Below the pieces are notes generated by a model. That model had not been told where the DNA came from and made no database searches. It saw nothing but the letters and a program-made list of their open reading frames with translations. 64,000 nt of DNA from Phyllobacterium sophorae (GTDB lineage Bacteria > Pseudomonadota > Alphaproteobacteria > Rhizobiales > Rhizobiaceae), in NCBI RefSeq assembly GCF_003010965.1, contig NZ_PGGM01000003.1:310001-374000 (forward strand). The letters run 5' to 3'. Numbering within the stretch: the stretch's first letter is position 1; each line of letters starts with the position of its first letter. Below are positions 53,697-62,471 of this stretch, in pieces. A program made the position numbers and the translations under genes.

Positions 53697-54163
53697 CTGG
53701 CGCTTCTGCCTTCTACGGACCTGACAAATAGCAAGCGCATGACGAGGTTCAGCGGAGTGCGATTGCCTCCCGGGTCCCTTCCCGGTATCGAACTATTATC
53801 ACGCCCTCCCGTAACAGCCGCAGGAGGCCAGTAGGCGCTTTCAACTGCCCGCTGTTGTTGATTGCATCAACAACCTCAGACGGTCCGGTTTGGGTGTGCA
53901 AAAAGTCGATGCTATCAACAAACGTTTGCCGCCTTAGTTGAAGTGTCACTACCAACTGATCTTAAAGCCCAACAGGCCAGTTGCGGTTAATGCCCGTGCC
54001 AAATATCGGCTTACCAATGCAGCCATTAGCCTAGACAATAGTTCAGCTAGACAATTGTTCACCGTTCCGAGCTGTTCACACTGTCTCGGAGGACGCCGCT
54101 TTAGCAATAGTTTCACGATTACTGATGTATCAAGAAATATAAGATGAAACGGCGGGGAAAACC
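53697..54163. other. 467-nt gap with two GTTGAT/ATCAAC dyads and a possible GntR-like fragment
   Basis: At 53854-53874 is a perfect dyad with 9-bp arms (GTTGTTGAT and ATCAACAAC around TGC). At 53905-53919 a related copy has one mismatch (GTCGAT-GCT-ATCAAC). A minus-strand frame of 68 codons (53749-53955) ends in a stretch resembling the wing of a GntR-type HTH (LLRLLREGVIIVRYREGT). It is too short and lacks the rest of the domain, so it is at best a remnant. No intact gene is seen. The 3' part carries a tandem repeat and the promoter region of the gene at 54164. Confidence 0.45.
54031..54061 (+). repeat. Tandem direct repeat upstream of the HsdR_N-type gene
   Basis: Two adjacent copies, CTAGACAATAGTTCAG (54031-54046) and CTAGACAATTGTTCA (54047-54061), differ at one position. 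The second contains the palindrome ACAATTGT. The pair lies about 100 nt upstream of the start codon, where a repressor or activator could bind on the same face of the helix (16-nt period is about 1.5 turns, so not exactly in phase). Confidence 0.6.
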
Positions 54164-55216
54164 ATGAGCACGATCGAAGAGAGTCTACGGGCCATATCCG
54201 AACGAGTTAAGTCACATTCGAGCACCATGACCACTGAGGAAGCAGTAAAAACAGCTGTGGTTCTTCCATTCCTGAGGTCCCTTGGCTACGACGTATTTGA
54301 TCCTTCGGAGGTTATACCTGAGTTCACAGCGGACGCCGTAGGAAAGAAGGGCGAGAAAGTCGATTATGCTATTAAAATAGCCGGAGATATTCGCATTCTC
54401 ATTGAATGCAAGCCCATCTCTTTTACGCTCGAGAAGAAGCATCTCGACCAGCTGTACCGGTACTTCAGCGTTACTGAAGCCAAATTTGCAATTTTGACCA
54501 ATGGACGGACATTCAATTTCTACACTGATTTGGATGCCCCAAACAAACTTGATGCTAGGCCGTTCTTCGTTTTCGATGTGACCGATTTCAACGCAAGTAT
54601 CGTCACGGAATTGCGCAAATTCGAGAAAGCGAGTTTCGATGTCACGGCTATCCTCGCCACGGCGGAACGCTTGAAGTACACTTCGGGCGTCAAAAAGGTC
54701 ATATCGTCATTGATAGAAGAGCCTTCAGAGGATTTCGTCCGGCTTGTAGCCGGTAGCGTTTATGATGGACGCATGACGGCGCAAGTTCGCGAAATGCTTA
54801 TGGGCGTGGTGCGTACTGCTTTTCGCGAAGTAATTATGGATTCAGTCAAGAGCAGGTTGTCAAGCGCACTAGCTGATACCGAGGAAGTTATCGAGAAGAT
54901 AGACGAACCGGTCGAAGACGAGCCCGATGTTGTCACAACAGATGAGGAGCGCGAAGGCTACATGATTGTGAAGGCAATTGTGCGCGACACAATCAGTCCC
55001 AAGCGGGTCGTAATACGTGATCAGAAATCATACTGCGGAGTGCTCGTTGACAACAACAACCGAAAGCCATTGGTCCGCCTATGGTTCAATCGGTCGGTGA
55101 AATACATCGGACTGTTCGATGGCGAGAATGAGGAACGGCTGATCATAGATTCACTCGACCAGATATATGATCATACTGATCGGCTCCGAGCGACGGCAAA
55201 GAAGTACGCAGGGTGA
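54164..55216 (+). CDS. Stand-alone type I restriction HsdR_N-like nuclease-domain protein
   Basis: A 350-residue protein. Residues 20-145 match the N-terminal nuclease domain of type I restriction R subunits (HSDR_N_2 type). TTEEAVKTAVVLPFLRSLGYDVFDPSEVIPEF comes first in pieces. The PD-(D/E)xK residues follow as Asp67 (VDYAI), Glu81 and Lys83 (IECKP). The helicase of a true HsdR is absent. The C-terminal half is charged and unassigned, with a small beta-rich end (KSYCGVLVDNNNRKPLVRLWFN). Similar stand-alone proteins are frequent in defence islands, often of unproven role. Base composition is AT-richer than its neighbours, suggesting transfer. It is convergent with the Zorya operon. Confidence 0.8.
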   Translation: MSTIEESLRAISERVKSHSSTMTTEEAVKTAVVLPFLRSLGYDVFDPSEVIPEFTADAVGKKGEKVDYAIKIAGDIRILIECKPISFTLEKKHLDQLYRYFSVTEAKFAILTNGRTFNFYTDLDAPNKLDARPFFVFDVTDFNASIVTELRKFEKASFDVTAILATAERLKYTSGVKKVISSLIEEPSEDFVRLVAGSVYDGRMTAQVREMLMGVVRTAFREVIMDSVKSRLSSALADTEEVIEKIDEPVEDEPDVVTTDEEREGYMIVKAIVRDTISPKRVVIRDQKSYCGVLVDNNNRKPLVRLWFNRSVKYIGLFDGENEERLIIDSLDQIYDHTDRLRATAKKYAG

Positions 55217-55410
55217 GCTTTCGTGGGAATCTCAAATTGCAACGAGGGAGCGGAGCGCGCGGCGTAGCGGCTGGCCTCAGCCGTGTCAACCACGTTCGGC
55301 AATAACCGGGTGCAGTATCAAAGTGAAGCTGCTCGTCAAGGTAGCGATGTACGGCAGCTTCTACAGCTACGGTGCATCCTAAGATATCTGCCAGGAGGTC
55401 GTCGTGCGCT

Positions 55411-58400
55411 TTAATCAGGCAATATAAATTCCGGCCACAGAGTTGCTGCCGAAAGCCTGGAATGAGGCAACGGAACCTGCGCGTTGCCGCCAGCCTTTGG
55501 GTTAATGGTAACCAGGACCGCGTCGCTATCAGGCTTGAGCTGCCGGACGGGCACATCCGTGTCGTTTGAGACGACGACGGTGGCTCCCCCTCCACGGAGC
55601 CCCACACGCACGGTCGCGGCGGAAATGAATTCCGCGGCAAGATCACTTCGTCCCTCAAAGACTCCGGTGAACTCGGTGCTGGCCTCAACTTGAGGATTGG
55701 CTCCCGCACTGATGACCGCGTCATACAGCAATTTTGTCTCATCAGGGCTCGCTTCGGCGGGCCAGAGAATGCGTTCAGCCAGCGACCGTTTGCGTTTCAT
55801 CAGCAGTTGCAGAAGGCAGTCGAACGAGCCCCGTCCGAGCTGGGGGTGCACTGCCAGGGGAATATGAACGGTCACCGGTTTCGTTTGGCCGATGCGGTGC
55901 GTGCGGTCGTTGCATTGCTCTTCAACCGCAGGGTTCCACCAGCGGCTCAGGTGTATCACGTGGTTTGCAGCAGTAAGGGTCAATCCAGTACCCGCCGCCC
56001 GGGGTCCGAGCACGAGCACATCAAACCCTTTATCCTCCTGTAAATGTCGTTGAAAACGATCGGTGATGCTTTTGCGCGCGTCGACGGTGGTGTCGCCATT
56101 GATCACCAATACCCGCTCGAGCCCGAACTCGAGCCTGACGAGCTCCGCGAACCATGCCTGAATGTCCCGGTTTTCCACGAACACCAGGGCGCGCTCGTTC
56201 TTTGCTTTGATGTGTCTGAGTATATCTAGAGCTGCAGCAACACGCGCGGACGCCGCGCTGAACTCGTCCGGAGTTTCGCCTTCGATTAAGCCGGGATGAA
56301 GCGAGACGCGCCGGATATGATGGAGAAGCGCCAGCATCATGCCGCCTTTCATCCGCGCTTCGTCGTAGCGCAACATCTGTGCGGCTGGCATTTCGCGGGG
56401 ATGGAGTATCCTGACCTTTGTAGGAAGATGTGGCGCGGCATCGGTCTTTAGCCTCCGCAAAGCAAGTTGGGGCCTACCGCCCTGACTGCGGAATAGAGCT
56501 GTATGGAGCACTGCCATGTTCTCTTCAGTCGGACGGTCAAAAATGCGCCTGAACTGGTCCCTTGCCCCGAGTGCGCCAGGAAACAGCTGGTCCATCAGTG
56601 CCCACAGGTCTTTCGTGGCGTTCTCTATAGGCGTGCCAGTCAGGCCAATCCGGAAGTCAGCCCGTAAGGACTTCGCTGCCCTTGCTCTCATCGTTACTGG
56701 ATTTTTGAGGAACTGTATCTCGTCGAAGACCGCCACCGCGCAGGGAAGTTCCATGAGACTGATCGCATAGTTCGCAAGCGTCTGGTATGTCGTGATGATA
56801 ATGGGCGAACCGCCTTCGCGTCGCAATAGAGCATCTGTGTCCAGTTGTGCATCACCCTGCCGGATATCCTGCCCGCTGGCGCCTTCTTTCTTGAATTCTG
56901 CCAGGTGGTCACCATAGAGACGAATGGGCGTTCCAAGTTCGCCCTCGTGGATGTGACGCTCGATTTCGGCTTCCCAGTTCAGCAGCAGTGAAGTTGGTGC
57001 CACGACGAGTATCGGCCGCGAAGCCAGCTTTCCCTGTGCCATCTGCTGCTTGAGCCAAGTGATGAAAGAAAGCGTCTGCAAGGTCTTACCCAGACCCTGT
57101 TCGTCCGCATTCAGGATTCCCGGCAATCCCTGCCTCCACGCCTCAACCTGCCAGGCGTGGGCCGCGACCTGATGCGGCTGCAATAAGCTTTTGACTTCGG
57201 ACGGTATTCCTCCGTCAAAGTCGTCCCCGCGCTGTCGAATCTCTGCCTTGAAGTCGACTTCCCAGAAATTGTCATGGGTGACCGGAAGGTATGATTCCAG
57301 CGAGACTGACGGATCATCAGGCTCCTGCAGTCTGAGGAATTCGGCGAGGCGGCGTGACAAGGCCTCGATGACTGGCACCGTCGCCGGAATCTCGCCCAGT
57401 TCATGGGAAATACTCGGGACGCCCTCTATCAACGCCCGATTCAAGCGCTCAATGATTTCAGCAAGTTCCTCGGCAGGCAAAAGGGCCAGCAGTTCACCCA
57501 GCTTCGCGTCTACCGTGTCTGGAAGCCAATTTGTTCCCGAACTCTCCATACCGTCGATATCGGTGGCCTGCCATTTCGCAATCCCGACGACTCGTGATAT
57601 CCAGTCCTTGGTCTCCACCCAGGTGCGGCTCGTCTCAGACTCCACGCGCTCGGCCTTTGCTTCAGGGCTCATGAGTTCCGTGAGCCTGCCGTCGCGCATC
57701 ATCTGACTTTCCACGGCGTGAGAGATGACCCGTCCGGCGTCGGCAATAAAGGCCTTGCGGCCCTCGATGTCCTTTTTGGCGTGTTCAATGATGGTGTCGA
57801 TCACAGGAAAGACGGATGGATCCAGGATCAGGAACTTTCCGTTGGAGACCCGGTAGGCGGGTTGGGACGACCTGCGTAGTGCGGCTGATCTGAACTCCTC
57901 CAGCTCATCGCCTTCCAGCGCCGCATTATCGGTCCCCCTGACGTCCGCTTGCGCTATTGCGTCCGCCACGAACGGTAAGGGATAAAAGCTCGTCGCGTCG
58001 TCTGCGTCGAAGGCCAGCCCGACGGCATCACAAGTGACGACCGAGATTTCACGAAGGAACCCGTCGAGTACCGCGGAATTTCCGGTTTCTGGCGACATTT
58101 CGAAGAGCTGCCGGAACCTGCCGAGCCCAAGCCAGTGATCGGAGAGCAAGAGGTTCTGCTCCAGCTGGGCCGCTTCCCGGATCGCGAGGAAGATTGGTTG
58201 CGGCAGCCGCATTGGTGCGGCAGAAGCACCAACAATGGCCCCCGTAACCGGTAGAGAAACTGTACGCCCGTTCTTTTCCCACCACCACTCGATCCTGAAA
58301 TCAGGACTTCCAACCGTCCCGACCAGGCGGGCTCGAAAAACTATTCCACCTATCAGGGGCGGAAGCCCGAGAGCTGAAGCAGTTCTGGAATCGAGCATTG

Positions 58401-58656
58401 CAACCAGCGGGTGAGTGATCTTTATTGCATCTCCGCTGATCTCAAGAAGACCACGGCCGTTGTCGAGGTATCGCAACCGGGCGATAGCCAGCGCCGTGGC
58501 CCTCTCCTCTTTAGGGAGCGCCGACAGGTCAGGCCGCTCACTTCGCCTGAACGCGGAAAGCCAGCCTCTGCGCTCCGGAACGACATCGAGATACACGGCA
58601 TCCGCGTCGTATTTGAATGTGAATTCTATCAAGTCAGCACCCGCTCTTCGACCCAT
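55411..58656 (-). CDS. zorD: Zorya ZorD: SNF2-family helicase/nuclease
   Basis: A protein of about 1081 residues whose C-terminal half is an SNF2 helicase: motif I NADEQGLGKT near 520, motif II DEIQFLKNP near 643, motif III GLTGTPIENA, and motif VI RTHRIGQ near 920. The N-terminal half has no simple motif and corresponds to the regulatory part of ZorD. In type I Zorya, ZorD attacks invading DNA once the ZorAB motor signals infection. The start is ATG 58656, with GGA upstream, overlapping zorC by 28 nt. TTG 58632 (a TTGA overlap with the zorC stop) is an alternative. Confidence 0.88.
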   Translation of the reverse strand: MGRRAGADLIEFTFKYDADAVYLDVVPERRGWLSAFRRSERPDLSALPKEERATALAIARLRYLDNGRGLLEISGDAIKITHPLVAMLDSRTASALGLPPLIGGIVFRARLVGTVGSPDFRIEWWWEKNGRTVSLPVTGAIVGASAAPMRLPQPIFLAIREAAQLEQNLLLSDHWLGLGRFRQLFEMSPETGNSAVLDGFLREISVVTCDAVGLAFDADDATSFYPLPFVADAIAQADVRGTDNAALEGDELEEFRSAALRRSSQPAYRVSNGKFLILDPSVFPVIDTIIEHAKKDIEGRKAFIADAGRVISHAVESQMMRDGRLTELMSPEAKAERVESETSRTWVETKDWISRVVGIAKWQATDIDGMESSGTNWLPDTVDAKLGELLALLPAEELAEIIERLNRALIEGVPSISHELGEIPATVPVIEALSRRLAEFLRLQEPDDPSVSLESYLPVTHDNFWEVDFKAEIRQRGDDFDGGIPSEVKSLLQPHQVAAHAWQVEAWRQGLPGILNADEQGLGKTLQTLSFITWLKQQMAQGKLASRPILVVAPTSLLLNWEAEIERHIHEGELGTPIRLYGDHLAEFKKEGASGQDIRQGDAQLDTDALLRREGGSPIIITTYQTLANYAISLMELPCAVAVFDEIQFLKNPVTMRARAAKSLRADFRIGLTGTPIENATKDLWALMDQLFPGALGARDQFRRIFDRPTEENMAVLHTALFRSQGGRPQLALRRLKTDAAPHLPTKVRILHPREMPAAQMLRYDEARMKGGMMLALLHHIRRVSLHPGLIEGETPDEFSAASARVAAALDILRHIKAKNERALVFVENRDIQAWFAELVRLEFGLERVLVINGDTTVDARKSITDRFQRHLQEDKGFDVLVLGPRAAGTGLTLTAANHVIHLSRWWNPAVEEQCNDRTHRIGQTKPVTVHIPLAVHPQLGRGSFDCLLQLLMKRKRSLAERILWPAEASPDETKLLYDAVISAGANPQVEASTEFTGVFEGRSDLAAEFISAATVRVGLRGGGATVVVSNDTDVPVRQLKPDSDAVLVTINPKAGGNAQVPLPHSRLSAATLWPEFILPD

Positions 58657-59942
58657 CTCATCCAATGACCAAATTGGTCGTGTACGCGAGCAGAAGGATC
58701 ATTCGCCGGAAAGGTGAGTGCCTCCGCATCATACTGCGGCTGGTAAAGCACCGGGGCGCGTGAATCCGTGCTCTTGAAAAGGTGAACGCGATAGTCATGC
58801 GATCCTTCGACAACGATATGCTGTCCAACCCGCATTATAAGCAGGCACGTGTCCCGTCGCTCTCTCGACACCTGGACCCCGGCAAGGGTGTAGATTTTGT
58901 TTTCGGTTTTCCTGAACATGTCATCTGCGATCTGCGCTGCCGGTCGCGAGAGAGCGATCCAGGCTTCCTGAACCAGTCCGCGATCGTAGAGGCCCTTCCA
59001 GAAATGATGACGCGCGTGCCACATATGATTTGCCGTTGCACGGGTGATGATTTCCAGGAGTGCGTCCATGCTCTTCCCGGCAAGCCATCGGTTGAGCACG
59101 TCCCGCGTGTGTCCTGCGACGAGAGGCCAGAAGTCGTTGCGACGCTCCCGCGGATCGCCGTATGCGCCTACGATCCTCTCGAGGAGCACCGACTGGAAAT
59201 CCGGAGGTGGCGTATCAGAGATCCACGGTTCAACGAGTTTGTTTATGGCTCCAGCAGCCATGTCGTTTCCGATGGCAGGTCTGTTTTGCGGCCTGAGCCA
59301 AGCGAAGACGTGATCCAGTTGCCGAGTGGATCGAACCGGTGGAAGTTTGGCGAGCCAGGCAGAATGCGTTGCGGCCATGAGCCCGCCAGCGTGTGGCGAC
59401 GTGACCCCATGCCCAAGCAGCCAATTGTATGGATCATCCTGCTGGATCATTTTTTCTGAAATCAGGCCGGGGGCTGCTTGGATATCGAGCAGCTCGGGAA
59501 GCGACATAAAAAGGTTATTCCAACGTACAGGAAGGTGTTGCGATCGTTCCTGAATAAGGGCGGCCAAGGCCGAGGTGCGGCGTTCTCCCTTCTGCCAATG
59601 GGCAAGATAAACTTCAGCCACGACGCCGAGGAGGATACCGCTGGTGGTTGCCTGAACCTCTTTGCGAAGAAACGAATCCACTACTGAATTTGTAGCTACG
59701 TCCCCCGTCAGGCTGGCACGTAAGACAAGCGCGACGTCCCCAAGCGAGATCTGATGCCACTGCCAACTCTCGACGGCAGCTGTCAGCTTGGAAACCGCCT
59801 CGCCGAGTGTAGCAGCGGTTGCCTTTGAATAATCGGGGAAGGCTTCTGCAATCGACCGGAGAGCCGCATCAAGAGCACCGGTATCAGGGCGGGCCGCGCC
59901 TCGGCTACGGGGCAGTGAACGCAGTGCCTGAATAAGGCTCAT
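58629..59942 (-). CDS. zorC: Zorya ZorC: EH-signature domain protein
   Basis: A 437-residue protein resembling the EH-signature family that defines ZorC. Visible parts include NDFWPLVAGHTRDVLNRWLAGKSMDALLEII, ANHMWHARHHFWKGLYDRGLVQEAWIALS and FRKTENKIYTLAGVQVSRERRDTCLLIMRVGQHIVVEGSHDYRVHLFK in pieces. ZorC binds DNA and acts with ZorD in the type I system. ATG 59942 lies one base after the zorB stop and has CGGAGG upstream; the longer in-frame extension is rejected. The identification rests partly on position between zorB and zorD. Confidence 0.85.
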   Translation of the reverse strand: MSLIQALRSLPRSRGAARPDTGALDAALRSIAEAFPDYSKATAATLGEAVSKLTAAVESWQWHQISLGDVALVLRASLTGDVATNSVVDSFLRKEVQATTSGILLGVVAEVYLAHWQKGERRTSALAALIQERSQHLPVRWNNLFMSLPELLDIQAAPGLISEKMIQQDDPYNWLLGHGVTSPHAGGLMAATHSAWLAKLPPVRSTRQLDHVFAWLRPQNRPAIGNDMAAGAINKLVEPWISDTPPPDFQSVLLERIVGAYGDPRERRNDFWPLVAGHTRDVLNRWLAGKSMDALLEIITRATANHMWHARHHFWKGLYDRGLVQEAWIALSRPAAQIADDMFRKTENKIYTLAGVQVSRERRDTCLLIMRVGQHIVVEGSHDYRVHLFKSTDSRAPVLYQPQYDAEALTFPANDPSARVHDQFGHWMRWVEERVLT

Positions 59943-59943
59943 G

Positions 59944-60849
59944 TTAAGGTCCCTCCGACAGTGCCCGTTTAATCGACGAAATGTCGGCCTCTTTTGACGG
60001 AACCACCATGATGAACCGCAGATCAATTCGTCTGTTCGCATCCCTGCCGGCCGTGCTGTCGTTTGTCTGGATCGGCCTTCCCTTACCATATCCTGCAACA
60101 GATAGAATAGGTTGTGCCTCTCTGTTAGAGTAAAGTATGAGATCCGGGCGCTGCTCGGTCATCAGGGCATAGATGGACGCTGCCCGCTTTGCACTCAGAT
60201 CCATGTTGAGGTTGTCACCGCCAAGGTTGTCGGTGTGTCCCTCAACCTGGAGGGCATCGATAAGCGCGTAAGCGTCGTTACAGTCGGGGCTGAAAGTCCG
60301 TCCCGGCCCGAGCGCGTAACACCCGAGATATTCTCCCAATATCTGCGCTATCTGTCGCATTCTCGCGCTGCCAGCAGGAGTTGGTATCTCCCGACCCGAC
60401 TCGAACAGCCCTGCCCCGGAGAGTTGCAGGGCATCAAAGTTGGCGCTGATCTGGACATCCAGCCCTTTTATTCGCGCGTTGATTTCGTCCCTCAGATTTC
60501 TGAGCAGTTTTTTTCGCGTTTCGGCGACCGCCGAATTGTAGATTTCCATAGGATTGGGCCCTTCCGGCGTCACTCTCGCGCGGAGACGGTCAAGTTCCTC
60601 CTTCATTGCCTCTACGGGTGCCGCCACGCGCAGGTCGGGGGCGTTCACCGTCTTCTGCACCAGCCTGAGTTCATCTTTGAGACGGTCGTATTCGTCCCTG
60701 GCGACGGTGTCGGACACGTTGAAGCGGCTGGCGAAGAAAGCCAAAAGAATCATCAGAATGAACAGAAAACTTATCGTCAGGTCCGCCATCGATATGAAGA
60801 CCGACTCTTCCTCCTCTTCTTGACGGCGTGCTCTCCCGGCTCCCCTCAC
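59944..60849 (-). CDS. zorB: Zorya ZorB: MotB-like stator with OmpA peptidoglycan-binding domain
   Basis: A 301-residue protein with one membrane helix (ADLTISFLFILMILLAFFAS, residues 22-41) that carries Asp23, the counterpart of the MotB proton-carrying aspartate. A coiled stretch follows. The C-terminal OmpA-like domain has EGHTDNLGGDNLNMDLSAKRAASIYALM in pieces and RDANRRIDLRF, the peptidoglycan-binding residues. With ZorA it forms a proton-driven envelope motor that detects infection. The start is GTG 60849, overlapping the zorA stop by 4 nt. Confidence 0.92.
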   Translation of the reverse strand: MRGAGRARRQEEEEESVFISMADLTISFLFILMILLAFFASRFNVSDTVARDEYDRLKDELRLVQKTVNAPDLRVAAPVEAMKEELDRLRARVTPEGPNPMEIYNSAVAETRKKLLRNLRDEINARIKGLDVQISANFDALQLSGAGLFESGREIPTPAGSARMRQIAQILGEYLGCYALGPGRTFSPDCNDAYALIDALQVEGHTDNLGGDNLNMDLSAKRAASIYALMTEQRPDLILYSNREAQPILSVAGYGKGRPIQTNDSTAGRDANRRIDLRFIMVVPSKEADISSIKRALSEGP

Positions 60850-62294
60850 GCAACAGGCCTTTCGCTTTCAGGTTGGAAGGCCTTTGCATTCTCGATTACA
60901 GACTGAAGCGTGCCGAGTGCGTCGGCATATTGCCGGTGCACGTTGTCGGAATGGTTTTCGACTTCCGAAATCGAGCGGCCGATTTCTTCCGTGAAGGTCT
61001 TGAATGCCCGCTCAAGCTGGCCGTCGTAAGCCGCGGCGCGCGCCTCGAAACTCTTGATCTGTTCCATGATCGAACTCGCTGCCGCGACGACTAGGTCCCG
61101 CTCCGACGCCATGGTCTTCCTGGCGGTTTCAACCATTTCTACACTGGATTTTGCAATCTGCTCGGTCGCGGTCGCGGTCTTCTCGGCTGCCTTGACCACC
61201 GGTCCAGCGGCATCGGCCAATCCGTTACCGGCTCTCGCCAGATTGTCCGATACGACTTCGAGCCTCCTCGCAGCCCCATCAAGACCAACGGCAGTTCGCT
61301 CGGCTGCGACGGAAAACTGCTCAGCAGCACTGCTTATCTCGGTGGCCAATCCCGCAAGCTTGCCCGATGCCGAGTCCAATCGGTCGCTCGTCGCGGTCAT
61401 TGCTGCAACCAATCCATTTGACAGAGAACCTGCCAAAGACTGCACCATATCGCCCACCTGGTTTGCGCCTGAGGTGACGGCTGCGTGAAGCGGCTCTGAG
61501 ATGGCGGCAATGAGTTCGTGGTTCAATTTCTGCATATGGTCGCGCTGCTCGACGATGGCGTTGAGCTGGCGCTCCGCGATGTCTTCGAGACTGACAAAGT
61601 TGAGCCGTTTCTCAAGGTCGTGAGTCAAGCGGCGCATCGCGGCCTCGAGGTGGTTTCCGGCTCTTCGCAGAACGACCGTGAAAACAATCGAGCACATCAG
61701 TCCGGTGAGCGACATGATAAATTTCGCCGAAGCCACACTTAACAGCTGTGTGAGTGCCCCTGTAACAGCCGCATCGTCTGATCCTACTTGAAGACTTTCC
61801 CCTGTTTGCTGCAAAGCGGCGATCAGTCCGAGGAAAGTGGCCGCAAGACCAACCGACACGAATAAACCAGGGGCTGACCGCCATCCCGAGACTCCAAATC
61901 CCATCTCTTCCAAATTGAAGAAAACGGACGGCCTGATCGCATTTCTGATCCCGTGTTGACCGGCGCGCGGTTCGATTGTTGTCTCGCGGAACTCTGACCA
62001 CGTCTCCGCCAAATGTGCGGCGTCAGCCCCCTTCCAGGAGGAAAGTTCGGCGGAAATTTCCTCAAGGTTGTGTTGCAACCCCTCGTTTCCATGGTACCTG
62101 CGTATTAGCTTAGTTGCGCGTTTCAGCACACCAATTCTCGACCGCACGGTTATGAGGAACACGACGAGGACGACCAGGAGCACCACGACAAGGGCAAGGC
62201 TGAAAAGGCCCGGTGCCCACGGTTGTTTCAAAAGAGACGCCAGCGCAAGCACGAGATCTCGCGTGGCAATTCCGATCGTTATTAGATTCTCCAA
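60846..62294 (-). CDS. zorA: Zorya ZorA: MotA/TolQ/ExbB-like motor subunit with helical tail
   Basis: A 482-residue protein with three evident membrane segments: LFSLALVVVLLVVLVVFLITV (about 30-50), LFVSVGLAATFLGLIAAL (about 143-160) and AKFIMSLTGLMCSIVFTVVL (about 190-209). These are arranged as in the MotA/TolQ/ExbB fold. Residues 220-480 are a long, almost entirely helical cytoplasmic tail rich in Ala, Glu and Thr. The E. coli type I ZorA is about 700 residues by memory, so this tail is markedly shorter. The start is TTG 62294 with GGGGC upstream. It heads the four-gene operon. Confidence 0.9.
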   Translation of the reverse strand: MENLITIGIATRDLVLALASLLKQPWAPGLFSLALVVVLLVVLVVFLITVRSRIGVLKRATKLIRRYHGNEGLQHNLEEISAELSSWKGADAAHLAETWSEFRETTIEPRAGQHGIRNAIRPSVFFNLEEMGFGVSGWRSAPGLFVSVGLAATFLGLIAALQQTGESLQVGSDDAAVTGALTQLLSVASAKFIMSLTGLMCSIVFTVVLRRAGNHLEAAMRRLTHDLEKRLNFVSLEDIAERQLNAIVEQRDHMQKLNHELIAAISEPLHAAVTSGANQVGDMVQSLAGSLSNGLVAAMTATSDRLDSASGKLAGLATEISSAAEQFSVAAERTAVGLDGAARRLEVVSDNLARAGNGLADAAGPVVKAAEKTATATEQIAKSSVEMVETARKTMASERDLVVAAASSIMEQIKSFEARAAAYDGQLERAFKTFTEEIGRSISEVENHSDNVHRQYADALGTLQSVIENAKAFQPESERPVA

Positions 62295-62471
62295 GAAACT
62301 CTGCCCCGAAAATTCATACGTCCCACGCTACAAGCGCTATCCAATACTTCAGCTTATGTAAAGATCGATAGAATGACTTGGTGCCATATGTCTGTCCATC
62401 GACTCACGCTGACAGAAAAGAGAACAACTTTCGGTAGCGGGAACCTGGACGCGGTTGCAGTTCTCCCGGTG

